59,174 nt of DNA from Halobacillus salinus (GCF_004684905.1 NZ_SRJC01000009.1:1-59174); one strand, 5' to 3'. Counted from the first letter of the stretch, positions 42,712-53,474 are shown. The notes: generated by a model not told the origin, from the sequence alone. Numbers and translations: made by a program.

Positions 42712-42741
42712 ATTATACAGGAAGGGGCTGAAAAGCGTCAA
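42712..42741 (-). promoter_or_regulatory. sigH promoter
   Basis: TTGACG (42736-42741), 18 bases, then a perfect TATAAT (42712-42717) on the minus strand. In B. subtilis sigH has a sigma-A promoter repressed by AbrB. The A/T-rich stretch downstream fits but does not prove such control. Confidence 0.65.
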
Positions 42742-42754
42742 TGAGTTGTCAGAA

Positions 42755-43264
42755 TTATTTATCTCCTCTTCTCCACTTCTCGAATAGATCCCGGACCTCT
42801 TTATCCATTTGAATTTTAGGCTGGTACTGGACCTGGTTATGGCTTTCGACATCTTTCTCAATTTCTTTTTCGATGTTCTTCACTTCGATATAAAGCTCTC
42901 TGGCAGACTTCCGGAATGCTCCTTGGCCAAAAATCGTCCGTTGTTCTGCATAGTCTGAGGTTGCCACATACACTTGAGTTCTGACGTCATTCAGCTCACC
43001 TGCAAGTCGCTCGATCCGTTCGTCAGCCGTTTCATTTTCTTTAGTGAAGATGACTTCTACTTTGAAGTTGTTTTGTTTCTTGGCAAGTCCTCTTACATGA
43101 TAAGCATCAAAAACAATGATGATTCGGTCTTCTGTGTAAGATTGGTATTCCGCCATCATTTCTATCAGCAGGTCTCTTGCCTGTCCTAAATCCTTCTCCT
43201 TCAACCGCTTCAGTTCAGGCCAGGCTCCGATCATGTTATAACCATCGACAATGAGAACGTTCAT
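42755..43264 (-). CDS. rae1: NYN-domain ribosome-associated endonuclease Rae1
   Basis: 169 residues with the PIN-like NYN fold: acidic residues in IVDGYNMIG, FDAYHVRG and VATSDYAEQ. Rae1 (YacP) cleaves certain mRNAs in the ribosomal A site in B. subtilis. GGGGAG precedes the ATG, three bases after the rlmB stop, so the two are coupled. Confidence 0.93.
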   Translation of the reverse strand: MNVLIVDGYNMIGAWPELKRLKEKDLGQARDLLIEMMAEYQSYTEDRIIIVFDAYHVRGLAKKQNNFKVEVIFTKENETADERIERLAGELNDVRTQVYVATSDYAEQRTIFGQGAFRKSARELYIEVKNIEKEIEKDVESHNQVQYQPKIQMDKEVRDLFEKWRRGDK

Positions 43265-43267
43265 AGT

Positions 43268-44011
43268 CTACTCCCCAATGGGATGACGCTTTCTATAAAC
43301 TTCATACATCAACAACGACGCTGCTACAGATGCATTTAGAGAGGTGACTTTGCCAGCCATCGGAAGACTGACGGTCCAGTCACATTTGTCTTTCGTCAAA
43401 CGACTCATGCCCCGACCTTCACTGCCGATGACAAGTGCAATCGCCATGTTTCCGTCTAGTTGACGATAATCCTCTGTCCCGTCGGCATCTGTACCTACAA
43501 CCCAGACAAACCGCTCTTTCAATTCGTCTATTGTTCTTGCTAAATTCGTTACTCGAGTGACCGGGATGTATTCAATCGCACCTGTTGATGTTTTCGCAAC
43601 GGTCGCTGTGAGTGACACGGAACGACGTTTTGGAATGATTACACCATGCGCACCGGCCGCATCCGCCGTCCGCAAAATCGAGCCTAAGTTGTGAGGGTCT
43701 TCGATTTCATCACAGATAATGAAAAAAGGAGCCTCCCCTTTTTCTTCTGCCTTAGCAAACAAGTCCTCTAAGTCGCTGTATTCATATGCCGCAACAGACG
43801 CTACAACCCCCTGGTGGTTCCCATCGACCAATTGATCGATCTTTTTCTTCGGCACACGCTGGACATTGACACCGTTCTCTTTCGCTAATTGTTCCAACTT
43901 CTTTACAGCTTGAAATTGAAGTTGATCACTGACCCACACTTTGTTGATCGCTCGTCCAGAACGCAAGGCCTCTTGTACGGGATTCTTTCCAATAATCCAT
44001 TCATCCTTCAT
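43268..44011 (-). CDS. rlmB: 23S rRNA 2'-O-methyltransferase RlmB (SpoU family)
   Basis: 247 residues. An N-terminal substrate-binding domain (GKNPVQEAL), then the SPOUT motifs NLGSILRTADAAG, VIGSEGRGMSRL and LPMAGKVTSLNASVAASLLMYE. It probably methylates the 23S guanosine near position 2251. It overlaps the end of mrnC by 11 bases. Confidence 0.94.
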   Translation of the reverse strand: MKDEWIIGKNPVQEALRSGRAINKVWVSDQLQFQAVKKLEQLAKENGVNVQRVPKKKIDQLVDGNHQGVVASVAAYEYSDLEDLFAKAEEKGEAPFFIICDEIEDPHNLGSILRTADAAGAHGVIIPKRRSVSLTATVAKTSTGAIEYIPVTRVTNLARTIDELKERFVWVVGTDADGTEDYRQLDGNMAIALVIGSEGRGMSRLTKDKCDWTVSLPMAGKVTSLNASVAASLLMYEVYRKRHPIGE

Positions 44012-44414
44012 GTTGGTCCACTCCTTTCTCTACGTAATCAATTGCTTGTCCGATTAACTCTTCCAACCGTTCTGTTTGACCATCCAAATACAGAAAACCG
44101 AGCACCGCTTCAAAGCCTGTCGAATAACGGTAGGTTTGCACGCTTGTATTTTTAGGGACGGATCCAGATTTGGCGTTCCGTCCGCGACGGAGCACCCCTT
44201 CTTCTTCCTCTGTTAAAAGCTCATGCTCACTCCAGTAGGAAACAACGGTTGCTTGAGCATTTGCAGATACGAATTTGACGGCTGCTTGGTGTAATTGTTG
44301 TGGCATCACTTCTCCTTGGTCGAGAAGGTGATGCCGAACGTACAATTCATACACCGAATCCCCCATGTAAGCGAGGGCAAGGCTTTTCATTTGTTTCACG
44401 TTCTTCATAGCCAT
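44001..44414 (-). CDS. mrnC: mini-ribonuclease III
   Basis: 137 residues with an RNase III catalytic domain only (LALAYMGDSVYELYVRHHLL and LRRGRNAKSGSVPKNTSVQTYRYSTGFEAVLGFLYL), lacking a dsRNA-binding domain. It matures the ends of 23S rRNA in Bacillus. GAGGG lies eight bases before ATG 44414. An ATG at 44435 lies inside cysS and is less likely. Confidence 0.95.
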   Translation of the reverse strand: MAMKNVKQMKSLALAYMGDSVYELYVRHHLLDQGEVMPQQLHQAAVKFVSANAQATVVSYWSEHELLTEEEEGVLRRGRNAKSGSVPKNTSVQTYRYSTGFEAVLGFLYLDGQTERLEELIGQAIDYVEKGVDQHEG

Positions 44415-44419
44415 GTGTA

Positions 44420-45820
44420 TTACCCTCGCTTCCAACGAATTCCCTGTGACGTATCTTCAAGGATGATGTTCCGTTCTTTCAACTCGTCACGAATTTGATC
44501 TGCACGCTCGAAGTTACGGTCCTTCCTCGCTTGTTTACGTTCTTCAATCAAGGCTTCGACTTCTTCATCAAGCAGTTCCTCTACTTTTTCAATCTCTAGC
44601 CCTAATACTCCCATCAATTCCTTCATCGTCTCTTCATAAGCCGTGAGGACTCTAGAGTGGGTTTGACTTTCTTGCAAGTAAAGGTTGGCGGACTTCGCTA
44701 AGTCGAATAGAACAGAGATGGCATTTGCTGTATTGAAGTCATCATCCATCTCTTCCACAAACCGCTGTTTATGCGATTCGATCTCTTGAAGCCATTTATC
44801 ATTGTTTTCAGTTAGATCAAGGCTTGAATCCTTGCGGTGCTTAACGTTCTCAAAGGCATTCCTTAGACGCTCAAAGCTGCTCTTCGCACCCTTAAGCAAT
44901 TCATCGCTGAAGTTGATTGGGTGACGATACTGCACACTCAACATAAAGAAACGGATGACTTGTGGGTCGTGTTGTTTCACAAGGTCATGTGCCAGAATGA
45001 AGTTTCCTAATGACTTCGACATTTTCTCATTCTCGATATTAATATACCCGTTATGCATCCAGTAGCGTGCAAAAGATTTGTCGTTATGCGCTTCAGACTG
45101 GGCAATTTCATTTTCGTGGTGAGGGAAAGTCAAATCCTGACCTCCGGCGTGAATATCAATGGTATCCCCTAGATACTTCTTCGCCATCGCGGAGCATTCG
45201 ATATGCCAGCCTGGGCGTCCTGTTCCCCACGGGCTTTCCCAAGTGATTTCACCAGGCTTCGCTTCCTTCCAAAGGGTGAAGTCTAATGGGTCTTCCTTTT
45301 TGTCTCCCACTTCGATACGAGCACCAGATCGAAGTTCGTCGATGGACTGATGCGACAGCTTCCCGTAAGAGTCGAACGAACGAGTACGGAAATAGACATC
45401 CCCATCAGATGCATAGGCGAACCCTTTGTCGATCAAACCTTGGATGAAAGAAATGATTTCATCCATGTTCTCGGTTACACGCGGATGATCGACAGCTTCT
45501 TTCACTCCAAGTGCCCCTACATCCTCTTTATAAGCTTGAATGAAACGGTTCGCAATTTCTGTCACACCTTCTCCCATTTCATTTGCAGCTTTTATCAATT
45601 TATCGTCTACATCTGTGAAGTTCAGGACGTAATGGACATCATAACCTCGATACTCGAAATAACGACGGACTGTATCAAAAACAATTGCCGGACGTGCATT
45701 TCCAATATGGATGTAGTTATAGACAGTCGGGCCGCACACATACATTTTGACCTTACCCTCATCTATCGGTTGAAATGATTCTTTTTGACGCGTCAATGTG
45801 TTGTATAAACGAATAGCCAC
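44420..45820 (-). CDS. cysS: cysteinyl-tRNA synthetase
   Basis: 466 residues. Class I motifs HIGN (in [11 protein letters not shown]) and KMSKS. Zinc ligands are Cys at position 29 (YVCGPT), Cys and His in WHIECSAMA and [13 protein letters not shown]. The start is GTG with AAAGGAGTG upstream, overlapping the end of cysE (TAACGTG). It is controlled with cysE by the upstream T-box. Confidence 0.98.
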   Translation of the reverse strand: MAIRLYNTLTRQKESFQPIDEGKVKMYVCGPTVYNYIHIGNARPAIVFDTVRRYFEYRGYDVHYVLNFTDVDDKLIKAANEMGEGVTEIANRFIQAYKEDVGALGVKEAVDHPRVTENMDEIISFIQGLIDKGFAYASDGDVYFRTRSFDSYGKLSHQSIDELRSGARIEVGDKKEDPLDFTLWKEAKPGEITWESPWGTGRPGWHIECSAMAKKYLGDTIDIHAGGQDLTFPHHENEIAQSEAHNDKSFARYWMHNGYINIENEKMSKSLGNFILAHDLVKQHDPQVIRFFMLSVQYRHPINFSDELLKGAKSSFERLRNAFENVKHRKDSSLDLTENNDKWLQEIESHKQRFVEEMDDDFNTANAISVLFDLAKSANLYLQESQTHSRVLTAYEETMKELMGVLGLEIEKVEELLDEEVEALIEERKQARKDRNFERADQIRDELKERNIILEDTSQGIRWKRG

Positions 45821-45821
45821 G

Positions 45822-46472
45822 TTACTTCACTCCTTTGGATTCTTTGAGTTCTTCTCTTAGTGTTTCCAATTCTCTTTCAAGTTGATTTAAGCGGTCATAT
45901 ACTGGATCAGGAAGCTTGTGGTGGTCCAAGTCTTTCTTACGTACTTTCTTCCCGTTCTGCACGACGACACGGCCAGGAATTCCTACTGCTGTTGAATTAT
46001 CAGGGACATCATTCAGCACCACAGAGCCCGCTCCAACCTTCGAATTCTTGCCGATCGTGATCGAGCCGAGCACTTTCGCTCCAGTAGCAACAAGGGAGTT
46101 ATCCAATAAAGTCGGATGGCGCTTCCCTTTTTCCTTACCTGTACCTCCGAGCGTGACTCCTTGGAAGATCGTCACGTTGTCCCCAATTTCACATGTCTCC
46201 CCAATCACGACGCCCATCCCGTGGTCTATGAAGAACTTACGGCCTATCTTCGCGCCTGGGTGGATCTCAATTCCTGTAAGGAAGCGGCTGATTTGAGAGA
46301 TCACACGAGCAAGAAAGAAGAACTTCCTCTTAAAACAAGCATGAGCCACCCGATGTCCCCAAATGGCATGCAAGCCTGAATACGTTAAAATCACTTCAAG
46401 ATAAGAACGAGCGGCAGGGTCCTGTTCGAACACGACATCAACATCTTCCTTGAACATCTTGAATAGCCCCAT
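45822..46472 (-). CDS. cysE: serine O-acetyltransferase
   Basis: 216 residues beginning [21 protein letters not shown] short alpha-helical domain is followed by a left-handed beta helix ([26 protein letters not shown]), with the catalytic His in DHGMG. It makes O-acetylserine, the cysteine precursor. AAGGAGGAG precedes ATG 46472. The open frame extends 37 codons upstream into the T-box, which is not coding. Confidence 0.97.
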   Translation of the reverse strand: MGLFKMFKEDVDVVFEQDPAARSYLEVILTYSGLHAIWGHRVAHACFKRKFFFLARVISQISRFLTGIEIHPGAKIGRKFFIDHGMGVVIGETCEIGDNVTIFQGVTLGGTGKEKGKRHPTLLDNSLVATGAKVLGSITIGKNSKVGAGSVVLNDVPDNSTAVGIPGRVVVQNGKKVRKKDLDHHKLPDPVYDRLNQLERELETLREELKESKGVK

Positions 46473-46500
46473 ACTTGCTCTCCTCCTTTTATAGCTCAAA

Positions 46501-46754
46501 ATAAAAACGCGCCCCTGTGCATTGAAGCACAGAGACGCGCAAACGTGGTTCCACTCTGTTTGGGAAATCCGAGGATTCCCCACTCATCCTGGTAACGGCA
46601 GGTGACCGCTTTTAGCCTACTCAGGTTCGGTAAAAGACTCAGAGGGGCATTTCAAAAGACCGGACTAAAAACCACTTTCAGCCAAGGTGGTTCTCTCTGT
46701 GGAAGTCTCAGGCCTTTTTACTTCTCCTCATCAACGTTCCTTATTGATACCTTT
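46501..46754 (-). ncRNA. cysteine-specific T-box riboswitch of cysE-cysS
   Basis: The T-box sequence GTGGAACCACG (46544-46554) pairs with the uncharged tRNA end and stands before a terminator, GCGCGTCTCTGTGC / GCACAGGGGCGCGTTTTT (46502-46540). Stem I carries AGAGAGAACCACC and GGTGG-type distal elements. The specifier loop reads GAAATGCCC. Its TGC (46647-46649) is a cysteine codon, matching the genes controlled. Uncharged tRNA-Cys would favour read-through. Confidence 0.93.
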
Positions 46755-46783
46755 ACTATATGACAAATCAAAACGTTTGTGAA
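46755..46783 (-). promoter_or_regulatory. cysE-cysS T-box promoter
   Basis: TTCACA (46778-46783), 17 bases, then TATAGT (46755-46760) on the minus strand, each one base from consensus. It begins five bases after the gltX stop, with no separate gltX terminator visible. Confidence 0.7.
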
Positions 46784-46787
46784 CAGA

Positions 46788-48257
46788 TTAGCCTTGAAGT
46801 TTCGCTAAGACATCGTTCAGTCTTACTGTTACTGTATCTAGGCCAAGAAGGTGAATCGCATTTGGTAGCTCTGGTCCATGAGTCTGTCCCGTAGTAGCTA
46901 CGCGGATTGGCATGAACAACTTCTTCCCTTTGTGTCCTGTTTCTTTTTGAACGGCTTTGATTTGCTTCTTGATATTCTCAGGAGTGAACTCGTCCAGCTC
47001 TTGAAGGTTCTTCTTGAACGTTTCCAAGACCTCCGGCACTTGTTCGCCCTCTAGTACATTCATCGCCTCATCATCGTACTCGATCTCCTGCTTGAAGAAC
47101 AATTCCGTCAGTTCGACGATTTCAGCACCATAGCTAAGTTGCTCGTGATAAAGAGAAATCAACTCACGTGTCCACTCGCGGTCGCTGTCGCTCATGTTTT
47201 CAGAAACACGGCCCGCTTCCACCAGGTGAGGCATCGCTAACTCTTCTACTTTATCAAGGTCAGCTGCTTTGATGTATTGGTTGTTCATCCACTTCAATTT
47301 CGCCGCATCGAAAACGGCCGGAGACGTAGACAAGCGCTCTGGATCGAAGATTTCAATCAGTTTTTCCTGAGTGAAGATCTCTTCCTCTCCAACTGGAGAC
47401 CAACCTAGAAGCGTGATGAAGTTGAACAAAGCTTCTGGAAGGTAGCCAAGGTTTTTGTACTGCTCAATGAACTGCAGGATGTGCTGATCACGTTTGCTCA
47501 ATTTCTTACGCTCTTCGTTTAAAATCAGCGTCATGTGACCAAACTTCGGAGGTTCCCAACCGAACGCATTATATACCATCATCTGCTTCGGTGTATTGGA
47601 AATGTGCTCTTCTCCACGAAGGACGTGTGAAATTTCCATTAAGTGATCGTCGATTGCTACGGCGAAGTTGTACGTAGGCGTACCGTTCTTCTTCACAATG
47701 ACCCAGTCCCCGAAGTCGCTGGATTCAAATGTGATGTCACCGCGCACGATATCGTTGAACGTATAAGTCGTATTTTCCGGAACACGGATACGGATACTCG
47801 GCTCGCGTCCTTCCGCTTCAAATTGTTTAACCTGCTCTTCCGTAAGGTCGCGGTGAGCACCAGAATATTTCGGGGCTTCTCCACGAGCCATTTGTGCTTC
47901 GCGCTCTGCCTCAAGCTCTTCAGCCGTCATGTAGCATTTATAAGCAAGGCCACGCTCCATCAAATCGTCTACGTATTTCTTGTAGAGATCTAGTCTTTCC
48001 ATTTGGCGGTATGGGCCATACTCTCCGCCTTTATCCGGGCTCTCTTCCCATTCTACTCCGAGCCAGTTCAAGTAGTTCAACTGACTGCGCTCTCCACCTT
48101 CTACATTTCGCTTCTCATCTGTATCTTCAATTCGGACCACCATTGTGCCACCTAGGTGTTTCGCATATAGATAGTTGAATAGGGCTGTTCTCGCATTTCC
48201 GATGTGGAGGTGCCCTGTCGGACTTGGTGCGTAACGCACGCGTACTTGATTCGACAT
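46788..48257 (-). CDS. gltX: glutamyl-tRNA synthetase
   Basis: 489 residues. HIGH-type motif [12 protein letters not shown] near the N-terminus and KLSKR (KMSKS equivalent) in the middle. In Bacillus this enzyme is generally non-discriminating and also charges tRNA-Gln with Glu. That is expected here but cannot be read from the sequence. AAGGGAG precedes the ATG. Confidence 0.97.
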   Translation of the reverse strand: MSNQVRVRYAPSPTGHLHIGNARTALFNYLYAKHLGGTMVVRIEDTDEKRNVEGGERSQLNYLNWLGVEWEESPDKGGEYGPYRQMERLDLYKKYVDDLMERGLAYKCYMTAEELEAEREAQMARGEAPKYSGAHRDLTEEQVKQFEAEGREPSIRIRVPENTTYTFNDIVRGDITFESSDFGDWVIVKKNGTPTYNFAVAIDDHLMEISHVLRGEEHISNTPKQMMVYNAFGWEPPKFGHMTLILNEERKKLSKRDQHILQFIEQYKNLGYLPEALFNFITLLGWSPVGEEEIFTQEKLIEIFDPERLSTSPAVFDAAKLKWMNNQYIKAADLDKVEELAMPHLVEAGRVSENMSDSDREWTRELISLYHEQLSYGAEIVELTELFFKQEIEYDDEAMNVLEGEQVPEVLETFKKNLQELDEFTPENIKKQIKAVQKETGHKGKKLFMPIRVATTGQTHGPELPNAIHLLGLDTVTVRLNDVLAKLQG

Positions 48258-48313
48258 AATTATTCTCCCTTCGTCATTCCGAGCTTTACTTTGTCTTATT
48301 TTATCACTTTATT

Positions 48314-49504
48314 TTACGATTGTTGATTATTTTGCAAAAGAACTACAGCTTGAGCGGCAATTCCTTCTTTTCGCCCCGTAAATCCGAGCTTCTCTGTCGT
48401 AGTAGCTTTCACATTGATCCGGCTTATATCCGTGCTCAGTAAATGAGCGATAGAAAGACGGATCTCCTCGATATAAGGAGCCATCTTAGGCGCTTGTGCA
48501 ATGACTGTACAATCGATATTGCCTAATTCATACCCTCTATCCGTCACAATAGACCAGACGTGCTGGAGCAGTTTGCCGGAGTCAGCATCCTTAAACTCAG
48601 GATCCGTATCCGGGAAATGCTTCCCGATATCCCCTTCTCCAATTGCACCTAAACAAGCATCAGCGATTGTATGAAGCAAGACATCCGCATCTGAATGGCC
48701 AAGCAAACCTTTTTCATGAGGGATCTCAACCCCACCAATGATACAAGGGCGTCCTTCGGTCAATTGATGTACATCAAAACCTTGTCCAATTCGAAACATC
48801 GGTGTACTCATCTCCTTCCCTTTTCTCAGATTCCTCACATAAGATTCAGCCTTATGTAGATCTTCAGGGGTCGTCAGTTTAATATTGTCGTAGCTTCCTT
48901 CGACAATCTCAACCTCTATATTCATCTTCTCCACTAAGGAAGCATCATCTGTTCCGTAGTATCCACTATCAACCGCTTGTTGATGCGCCTTAACAATTAA
49001 GTCGTAATCAAATGCCTGCGGCGTCTGGGCTGCCCATAGTGTATTACGATCAAGTGTCGACAACTGGTTACCTGTCTTCTGTTTGATCGTATCGGTCACT
49101 TTCACCGCAAGAAGCGCGGCCCCTTTCTCCGCTGTCGTTTCTGCGAGGCGATGAAGAGAATCCCTATTAACGAAGGGACGTGCCCCGTCGTGAATAAAAA
49201 CGGGAATCTGTGTATTTTGAATAGCGTTCAGTCCAGCAAGGACACTGTCCTGCCGCTCTGCCCCACCATCAACAAAACGAACGCCTTCTGTCACGTCGTG
49301 CGTCAGAAGGAGCTCTTCCATTGATTCGCGTTCCTTCGAGTTCGTCACTAGGACAATCTCCGCGCACCAGGGATCCTCCTGAAACACAGTTAAGGTATGT
49401 ATGATTAACGGTATTTGATCAATTCGTAAAAATTGTTTGTTGCGGCCTGCAAGCATCCGTTTCCCTTGCCCGGCTGCCAGAATGACCGCTGAATAGTTTA
49501 TCAT
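48314..49504 (-). CDS. ispDF: fused IspD-IspF isoprenoid biosynthesis enzyme
   Basis: 396 residues in one frame. Residues 1 to about 231 are IspD, with [27 protein letters not shown] and TDDASLVE. From about residue 236 a complete IspF follows, with [21 protein letters not shown] and the [12 protein letters not shown] ending. The two catalyse the cytidylyl transfer and the cyclisation of the MEP pathway. In B. subtilis they are separate adjacent genes. The start is placed at ATG 49504 (AAGG nine bases upstream). ATG 49513 is possible. An internal ribosome site precedes the IspF part. Confidence 0.93.
   Translation of the reverse strand: MINYSAVILAAGQGKRMLAGRNKQFLRIDQIPLIIHTLTVFQEDPWCAEIVLVTNSKERESMEELLLTHDVTEGVRFVDGGAERQDSVLAGLNAIQNTQIPVFIHDGARPFVNRDSLHRLAETTAEKGAALLAVKVTDTIKQKTGNQLSTLDRNTLWAAQTPQAFDYDLIVKAHQQAVDSGYYGTDDASLVEKMNIEVEIVEGSYDNIKLTTPEDLHKAESYVRNLRKGKEMSTPMFRIGQGFDVHQLTEGRPCIIGGVEIPHEKGLLGHSDADVLLHTIADACLGAIGEGDIGKHFPDTDPEFKDADSGKLLQHVWSIVTDRGYELGNIDCTVIAQAPKMAPYIEEIRLSIAHLLSTDISRINVKATTTEKLGFTGRKEGIAAQAVVLLQNNQQS
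48797..48820 (-). promoter_or_regulatory. internal ribosome site at the IspD/IspF junction
   Basis: Inside the fused frame the minus strand reads GGGAAGGAG (48812-48820). Twelve bases later comes the ATG (48797-48799) that would start a standard 161-residue IspF ([12 protein letters not shown]). A separate IspF could thus be made from the same mRNA. Confidence 0.6.
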
Positions 49505-49533
49505 GGTATCCATCCTTTAAAGCCTATAGACAC

Positions 49534-49569
49534 AACAAAAGCGATAACACCATGGTTATCACTTTTGTT
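49534..49569 (-). terminator. possible terminator or attenuator between yacL and ispDF
   Basis: AACAAAAG-T-GATAAC and GTTATC-G-CTTTTGTT form a long stem. The T run is interrupted (CTTTTGTTGTG), and only about 30 bases remain before ispDF, leaving no room for a downstream promoter. Partial termination is more likely than a full stop. Confidence 0.45.
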
Positions 49570-49593
49570 CATCTCTATTTGTTTATACCTTTT

Positions 49594-50694
49594 TTATAAG
49601 GCTTTTTCAAGTGATTTTGGCTTTGCAAAAATCATTCGACCGGCAGACGTTTGAAGAACACTAGTCACAACGACGTCAATCGTCTTACCAATATAGTTCT
49701 TCCCTTCCTCAACAACAATCATCGTACCATCGTCAAGGTAAGCGACGCCTTGATTCTGTTCTTTACCATCTTTGATGACTTGGATCTTCATCTCTTCTCC
49801 TGGCAGAACAACCGGCTTGACCGCATTAGCCAAATCATTGATATTCAAGACTTGTACATTTTGAAACTCACATACTTTGTTTAGGTTAAAGTCATTCGTT
49901 ACGACGATTCCGTCCATAACTTTTGCGAGTTTAACAAGCTTACTGTCGACTTCCTGGATTTCTTCAAAGTCGCCCTCGTAGATTTCCACATTGACTGGGA
50001 GATCTTTCTGCAGGCGGTTCAAAATATCCAAGCCCCTTCGACCACGATTACGCTTCAATCCATCTGATGAATCGGCGATATGCTGCAATTCTTCAAGTAC
50101 GAACTGTGGAATGACAATCGTTCCTTCGAGGAAATGGGTCTCGCAAATATCTGCGATACGCCCATCGATGATAACACTCGTATCCAGAATTTTCTCTTTA
50201 GGAATCAATGATTCATCAACAGAAGAAACTTCTTTCGTTCCATCTGCTTCGTCCCCTTTTTTGTCTTTTCGTGTAACCATGCCGAGAAATTCATCTTTTC
50301 GTTTGAATCCGACTTGGAAACCGAAATAACCTAAGAAGAACGTAATAATGATTGGCGCGACTTGGTTCACAATCGGAATCTCGAATTGTTGAACCGGAAT
50401 ATTGATTAGATAAGCAATAATGAGACCAACGATCAGTCCTAAACTACCGAATAATAAATCAGCAGCAGGCGCCCGAACGAGGGTGTCCTCCACCCATCTG
50501 AGAAAATCAACAATATAATCTACAAACCAAAACATTAATAAATATAAAATAAGTGCTCCTAAAACAGCGCCCAAGGATGCTTGGACCAACATCGGCCATG
50601 TCATACCCATTAACTCAAACAAATCAGGCAAATAGACGTAACCAATTGTCCCACCAGTAATGACGATGAACAACTGCACAATACGTTTAAGCAC
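49594..50694 (-). CDS. yacL: PIN/TRAM membrane protein YacL
   Basis: 366 residues. Four N-terminal membrane helices (about 1-130), a PIN nuclease-like domain with acidic residues ([21 protein letters not shown]) and a C-terminal TRAM-like domain. Its role is not established. It lies in the radA-disA-yacL-ispDF unit that is sigma-M-linked in B. subtilis. The start is GTG with AGGAGGTG eight bases upstream. Confidence 0.93.
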   Translation of the reverse strand: MLKRIVQLFIVITGGTIGYVYLPDLFELMGMTWPMLVQASLGAVLGALILYLLMFWFVDYIVDFLRWVEDTLVRAPAADLLFGSLGLIVGLIIAYLINIPVQQFEIPIVNQVAPIIITFFLGYFGFQVGFKRKDEFLGMVTRKDKKGDEADGTKEVSSVDESLIPKEKILDTSVIIDGRIADICETHFLEGTIVIPQFVLEELQHIADSSDGLKRNRGRRGLDILNRLQKDLPVNVEIYEGDFEEIQEVDSKLVKLAKVMDGIVVTNDFNLNKVCEFQNVQVLNINDLANAVKPVVLPGEEMKIQVIKDGKEQNQGVAYLDDGTMIVVEEGKNYIGKTIDVVVTSVLQTSAGRMIFAKPKSLEKAL

Positions 50695-50812
50695 TTCTCC
50701 TCACCTCCTTCTACACAGTATGACCAAAGTGCTTTCTCATTAATCGTAGAATATTGGAATGATGAGTACTAAATTATCACAGTTTCCATTTTAAGTCAAA
50801 GGATAACTAAAC

Positions 50813-50842
50813 ATAATACCATGATTCATCAAATTAAGTCAA
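50813..50842 (-). promoter_or_regulatory. candidate yacL promoter
   Basis: TTGACT (50837-50842), 18 bases, TATTAT (50813-50818) on the minus strand, starting a few bases after the disA stop. A second, weaker TTGACT box lies at about 50793-50798 with a TGATAAT downstream. Confidence 0.5.
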
Positions 50843-50847
50843 TATCC

Positions 50848-51921
50848 CTATATATGACGATCGACAAATAATTGCTCTTGAATACGCTCTAAACCATCTC
50901 GAATTTTCGTGGCACGGATCTCGCCGACTCCATCCACTTCGACCAATTCCTTCGTTGAGGCTTGTATCAATGCTTCTAATGTCCCGAATCGACCAACCAG
51001 GTGCTCGATAATCAAAGGAGGCAGCCTCGGAATTCGATGCAGAATCCGGTACCCTCTCGGGTGGATGGCGTCTTCCATCTTAGTGTTTGGGGAATAGCCA
51101 AGCAGTTTCAGTATCTGTTCATCGGAAAGAAGGTCCGTGTTCGTAACTTCTTGCATCTTCCTAAGAATATAATACGGCTCATAATCAGGTCGCTTACTGT
51201 AATCTTTCAACAGCAATGCCGCTTCTTCCTCGATATTCGAAACGAGTTCGGTCATCTGAAGTTGAATCAGACGTCCTTCTGTCCCTAACTCATTAACATA
51301 GTTGATAATTTCGGTTTTTGTTCGTAAAACCATCTCGATACGGTGCACAACCTGGACGACCTCTGCAAACGAGACCATATTCTCAAATTCCATCGCCCCA
51401 AGGTTCGTTACACTTTGATTCAGCACATTTTTGTACTTTTCAAGCGTTTGTATCGCTTGGTTGGCTTTTGTCAAAATAACACCAATATCCTTCAACGAGT
51501 AACGTAACGACCCTTTGTAAAGGGTAATCACATTCCGGCGTTGTGATATGGCAACGACAAGAGTGCCCGTCTGCTTGGCAACACGTTCTGCCGTACGGTG
51601 ACGCATGCCGGTCTCTGTAGACAAAATGTCAGGGTCCGGCATCAACTGTGCATTGGCATACAATATCTTCGAGCCTTCCCCGTTCAAGATGAGCGCACCA
51701 TCCATTTTGGCTAACTCATAAAGATGGGCAGGTGTGAAGTCAGACTGAATGTGAAAACCACCGTCGACTAATTCACGCACCCCATCATCGTAGCCAAGGA
51801 CAATTAATCCACCCGTATTAGCTCGCAGTACATTTTCGATCCCATCGCGAAGAGGGGTACCAGGAGCTACAAACTTCAGTATTTCTCCGATTCCATGATC
51901 TTTCATTTCATGCCATTCCAT
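50848..51921 (-). CDS. disA: DNA integrity scanning diadenylate cyclase DisA
   Basis: 357 residues. An N-terminal DAC domain with the active-site motifs DGA (in [10 protein letters not shown]) and RHR (GMRHRTAER), a helical spine, and a C-terminal RuvA-like HhH DNA-binding domain. It makes c-di-AMP and pauses at branched DNA. AGGAG lies eight bases before the ATG, which is adjacent to the radA stop (TAGATG). Confidence 0.97.
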   Translation of the reverse strand: MEWHEMKDHGIGEILKFVAPGTPLRDGIENVLRANTGGLIVLGYDDGVRELVDGGFHIQSDFTPAHLYELAKMDGALILNGEGSKILYANAQLMPDPDILSTETGMRHRTAERVAKQTGTLVVAISQRRNVITLYKGSLRYSLKDIGVILTKANQAIQTLEKYKNVLNQSVTNLGAMEFENMVSFAEVVQVVHRIEMVLRTKTEIINYVNELGTEGRLIQLQMTELVSNIEEEAALLLKDYSKRPDYEPYYILRKMQEVTNTDLLSDEQILKLLGYSPNTKMEDAIHPRGYRILHRIPRLPPLIIEHLVGRFGTLEALIQASTKELVEVDGVGEIRATKIRDGLERIQEQLFVDRHI

Positions 51922-53301
51922 CTAAGCATCTCCTAACGTAACCTTCATGGCCTCTTGTACAGAGCTTACGCCAATCACTTCGATGTCGGAAGGTGGCGTC
52001 CAGCCATCCATGTTTTTCTTTGGAATAATGACACGCTTGAAGCCAAGCTTCGCCGCTTCTTGAACACGTTGTTCAATTCTAGCAACACGACGCACTTCCC
52101 CTGTAAGCCCTACTTCACCAACTACTACATCATCAGGCCTTGAGGAGCGGTCACGGAAACTTGAAGCAACACTTAACGCTACCGCTAAGTCAATGGCCGG
52201 TTCGTCTAATTTCACACCACCCGCCACCTTGACGTAGGCGTCTTGGTTCTGAAGCAGAAGGCCTGCCCTTTTTTCTAAAACAGCCATCAGTAGCGGGACA
52301 CGGCTATTATCTATCCCAGTAGCCATTCGTCTCGGATTTCCGAATGCTGTTGGGGAGATCAGCGCCTGAATCTCGACAAGTACCGGACGGGACCCTTCCA
52401 TGGAAGCAACGACGATAGAGCCTGCCGCTCCCTGAGACCGTTCTTCGAGGAAGATTTCCGAAGGATTCAACACTTCCCGAAGTCCTTCCTCCTTCATCTC
52501 AAATATCCCCATTTCATGGGTGCTCCCAAACCGGTTTTTGACACTTCTCAAAATACGGAAGGTATGATGACGCTCACCTTCGAAGTAGAGAACGGCATCC
52601 ACCATGTGTTCTAGCAACCTAGGACCTGCAATCGATCCCTCTTTTGTAACATGCCCGACAATGAAAATAGGAATACCTTTACTTTTAGCAATACGCATCA
52701 AATGACTGGTACATTCACGGACTTGCGAGACACTTCCAGGTGCTGACGTGACATCTTCTTTATATATAGTCTGAATCGAATCAATAACGACAAAATTCGG
52801 TTCAACGTTCTCAATATGAGTAATGACATCTTGTAAGTTCGTTTCAGATAAGACATACAGTTCATCAGACGTGATACCTAACCGTTCGGCACGCAGTTTC
52901 GTTTGTCTCGCTGATTCTTCACCTGATATATATAGAACTGGCATATTCTTATCAGCAATTTGGGCGGACACTTGGAGTAATAGTGTAGATTTTCCGATGC
53001 CCGGGTCACCACCGATCAATACAAGCGACCCTGCAACTATCCCTCCGCCTAATACACGGTTGAATTCTGGCATTTCAGTCGGGAGACGCGGCTCTTTCTG
53101 GGATTTTATTTGATTGATTTTCTCTGGCTTTGATGTTGCGGAAGTGGAATTTGTCTGGAATACATGGCGGGAATTCGTGCCGGCAGCACTGACTTCCTCG
53201 ACCAACGTGTTCCATTGGTTACACCCTGGACATTTCCCCATCCATTTAGGTGTTTCATAGCCACATTCCTGGCAGACGAATTTTGTTTTTCTCTTTGCCA
53301 A
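51922..53301 (-). CDS. radA: DNA repair helicase-like protein RadA
   Basis: 459 residues. Zinc finger CQECG...CPGC (10-27), Walker [11 protein letters not shown], the RadA motif KNRFG, and a C-terminal Lon-like domain. It acts in recombination branch migration and interacts with DisA. The start is TTG at 53301 with GGGGAG upstream. A candidate ECF-sigma promoter lies 28 bases before it. Confidence 0.97.
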   Translation of the reverse strand: MAKRKTKFVCQECGYETPKWMGKCPGCNQWNTLVEEVSAAGTNSRHVFQTNSTSATSKPEKINQIKSQKEPRLPTEMPEFNRVLGGGIVAGSLVLIGGDPGIGKSTLLLQVSAQIADKNMPVLYISGEESARQTKLRAERLGITSDELYVLSETNLQDVITHIENVEPNFVVIDSIQTIYKEDVTSAPGSVSQVRECTSHLMRIAKSKGIPIFIVGHVTKEGSIAGPRLLEHMVDAVLYFEGERHHTFRILRSVKNRFGSTHEMGIFEMKEEGLREVLNPSEIFLEERSQGAAGSIVVASMEGSRPVLVEIQALISPTAFGNPRRMATGIDNSRVPLLMAVLEKRAGLLLQNQDAYVKVAGGVKLDEPAIDLAVALSVASSFRDRSSRPDDVVVGEVGLTGEVRRVARIEQRVQEAAKLGFKRVIIPKKNMDGWTPPSDIEVIGVSSVQEAMKVTLGDA

Positions 53302-53328
53302 GCTAATCGCTCCCCTATCTATATTTTA

Positions 53329-53355
53329 TACGATATGGATTTTGAAGAAGTTTCA
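53329..53355 (-). promoter_or_regulatory. candidate ECF-sigma (sigma-M-like) promoter of radA-disA
   Basis: On the minus strand TGAAAC (53350-53355) is followed after 17 bases by CGTA (53329-53332), the AAC/CGT pattern of Bacillus ECF sigma promoters. In B. subtilis sigma-M transcribes this radA-disA-yacL-ispDF segment. A TATAAA overlaps the -10, but I see no good sigma-A -35. Confidence 0.55.
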
Positions 53356-53430
53356 TGATCATATCAATTGTATTAAGATTTTCTTACTAAAAGCAAATGG
53401 AACGATAGCTTGATTTCAAGGCATATGTAT

Positions 53431-53464
53431 AAAAAATCGGAAGGTGTCGAACCTTCCGATTTTA
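53431..53464 (-). terminator. terminator of the ctsR-mcsA-mcsB-clpC operon
   Basis: AAATCGGAAGGT and ACCTTCCGATTT pair around a short loop and run into TTTTTTATA on the minus strand, ten bases after the clpC stop. Confidence 0.93.
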
Positions 53465-53474
53465 GGGTGAAACT

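Noticed and set aside
46473-46583. N-terminal extension of CysE by 37 residues
   Set aside because: It runs through the T-box terminator. The AAGGAGGAG site and family start are at 46472.
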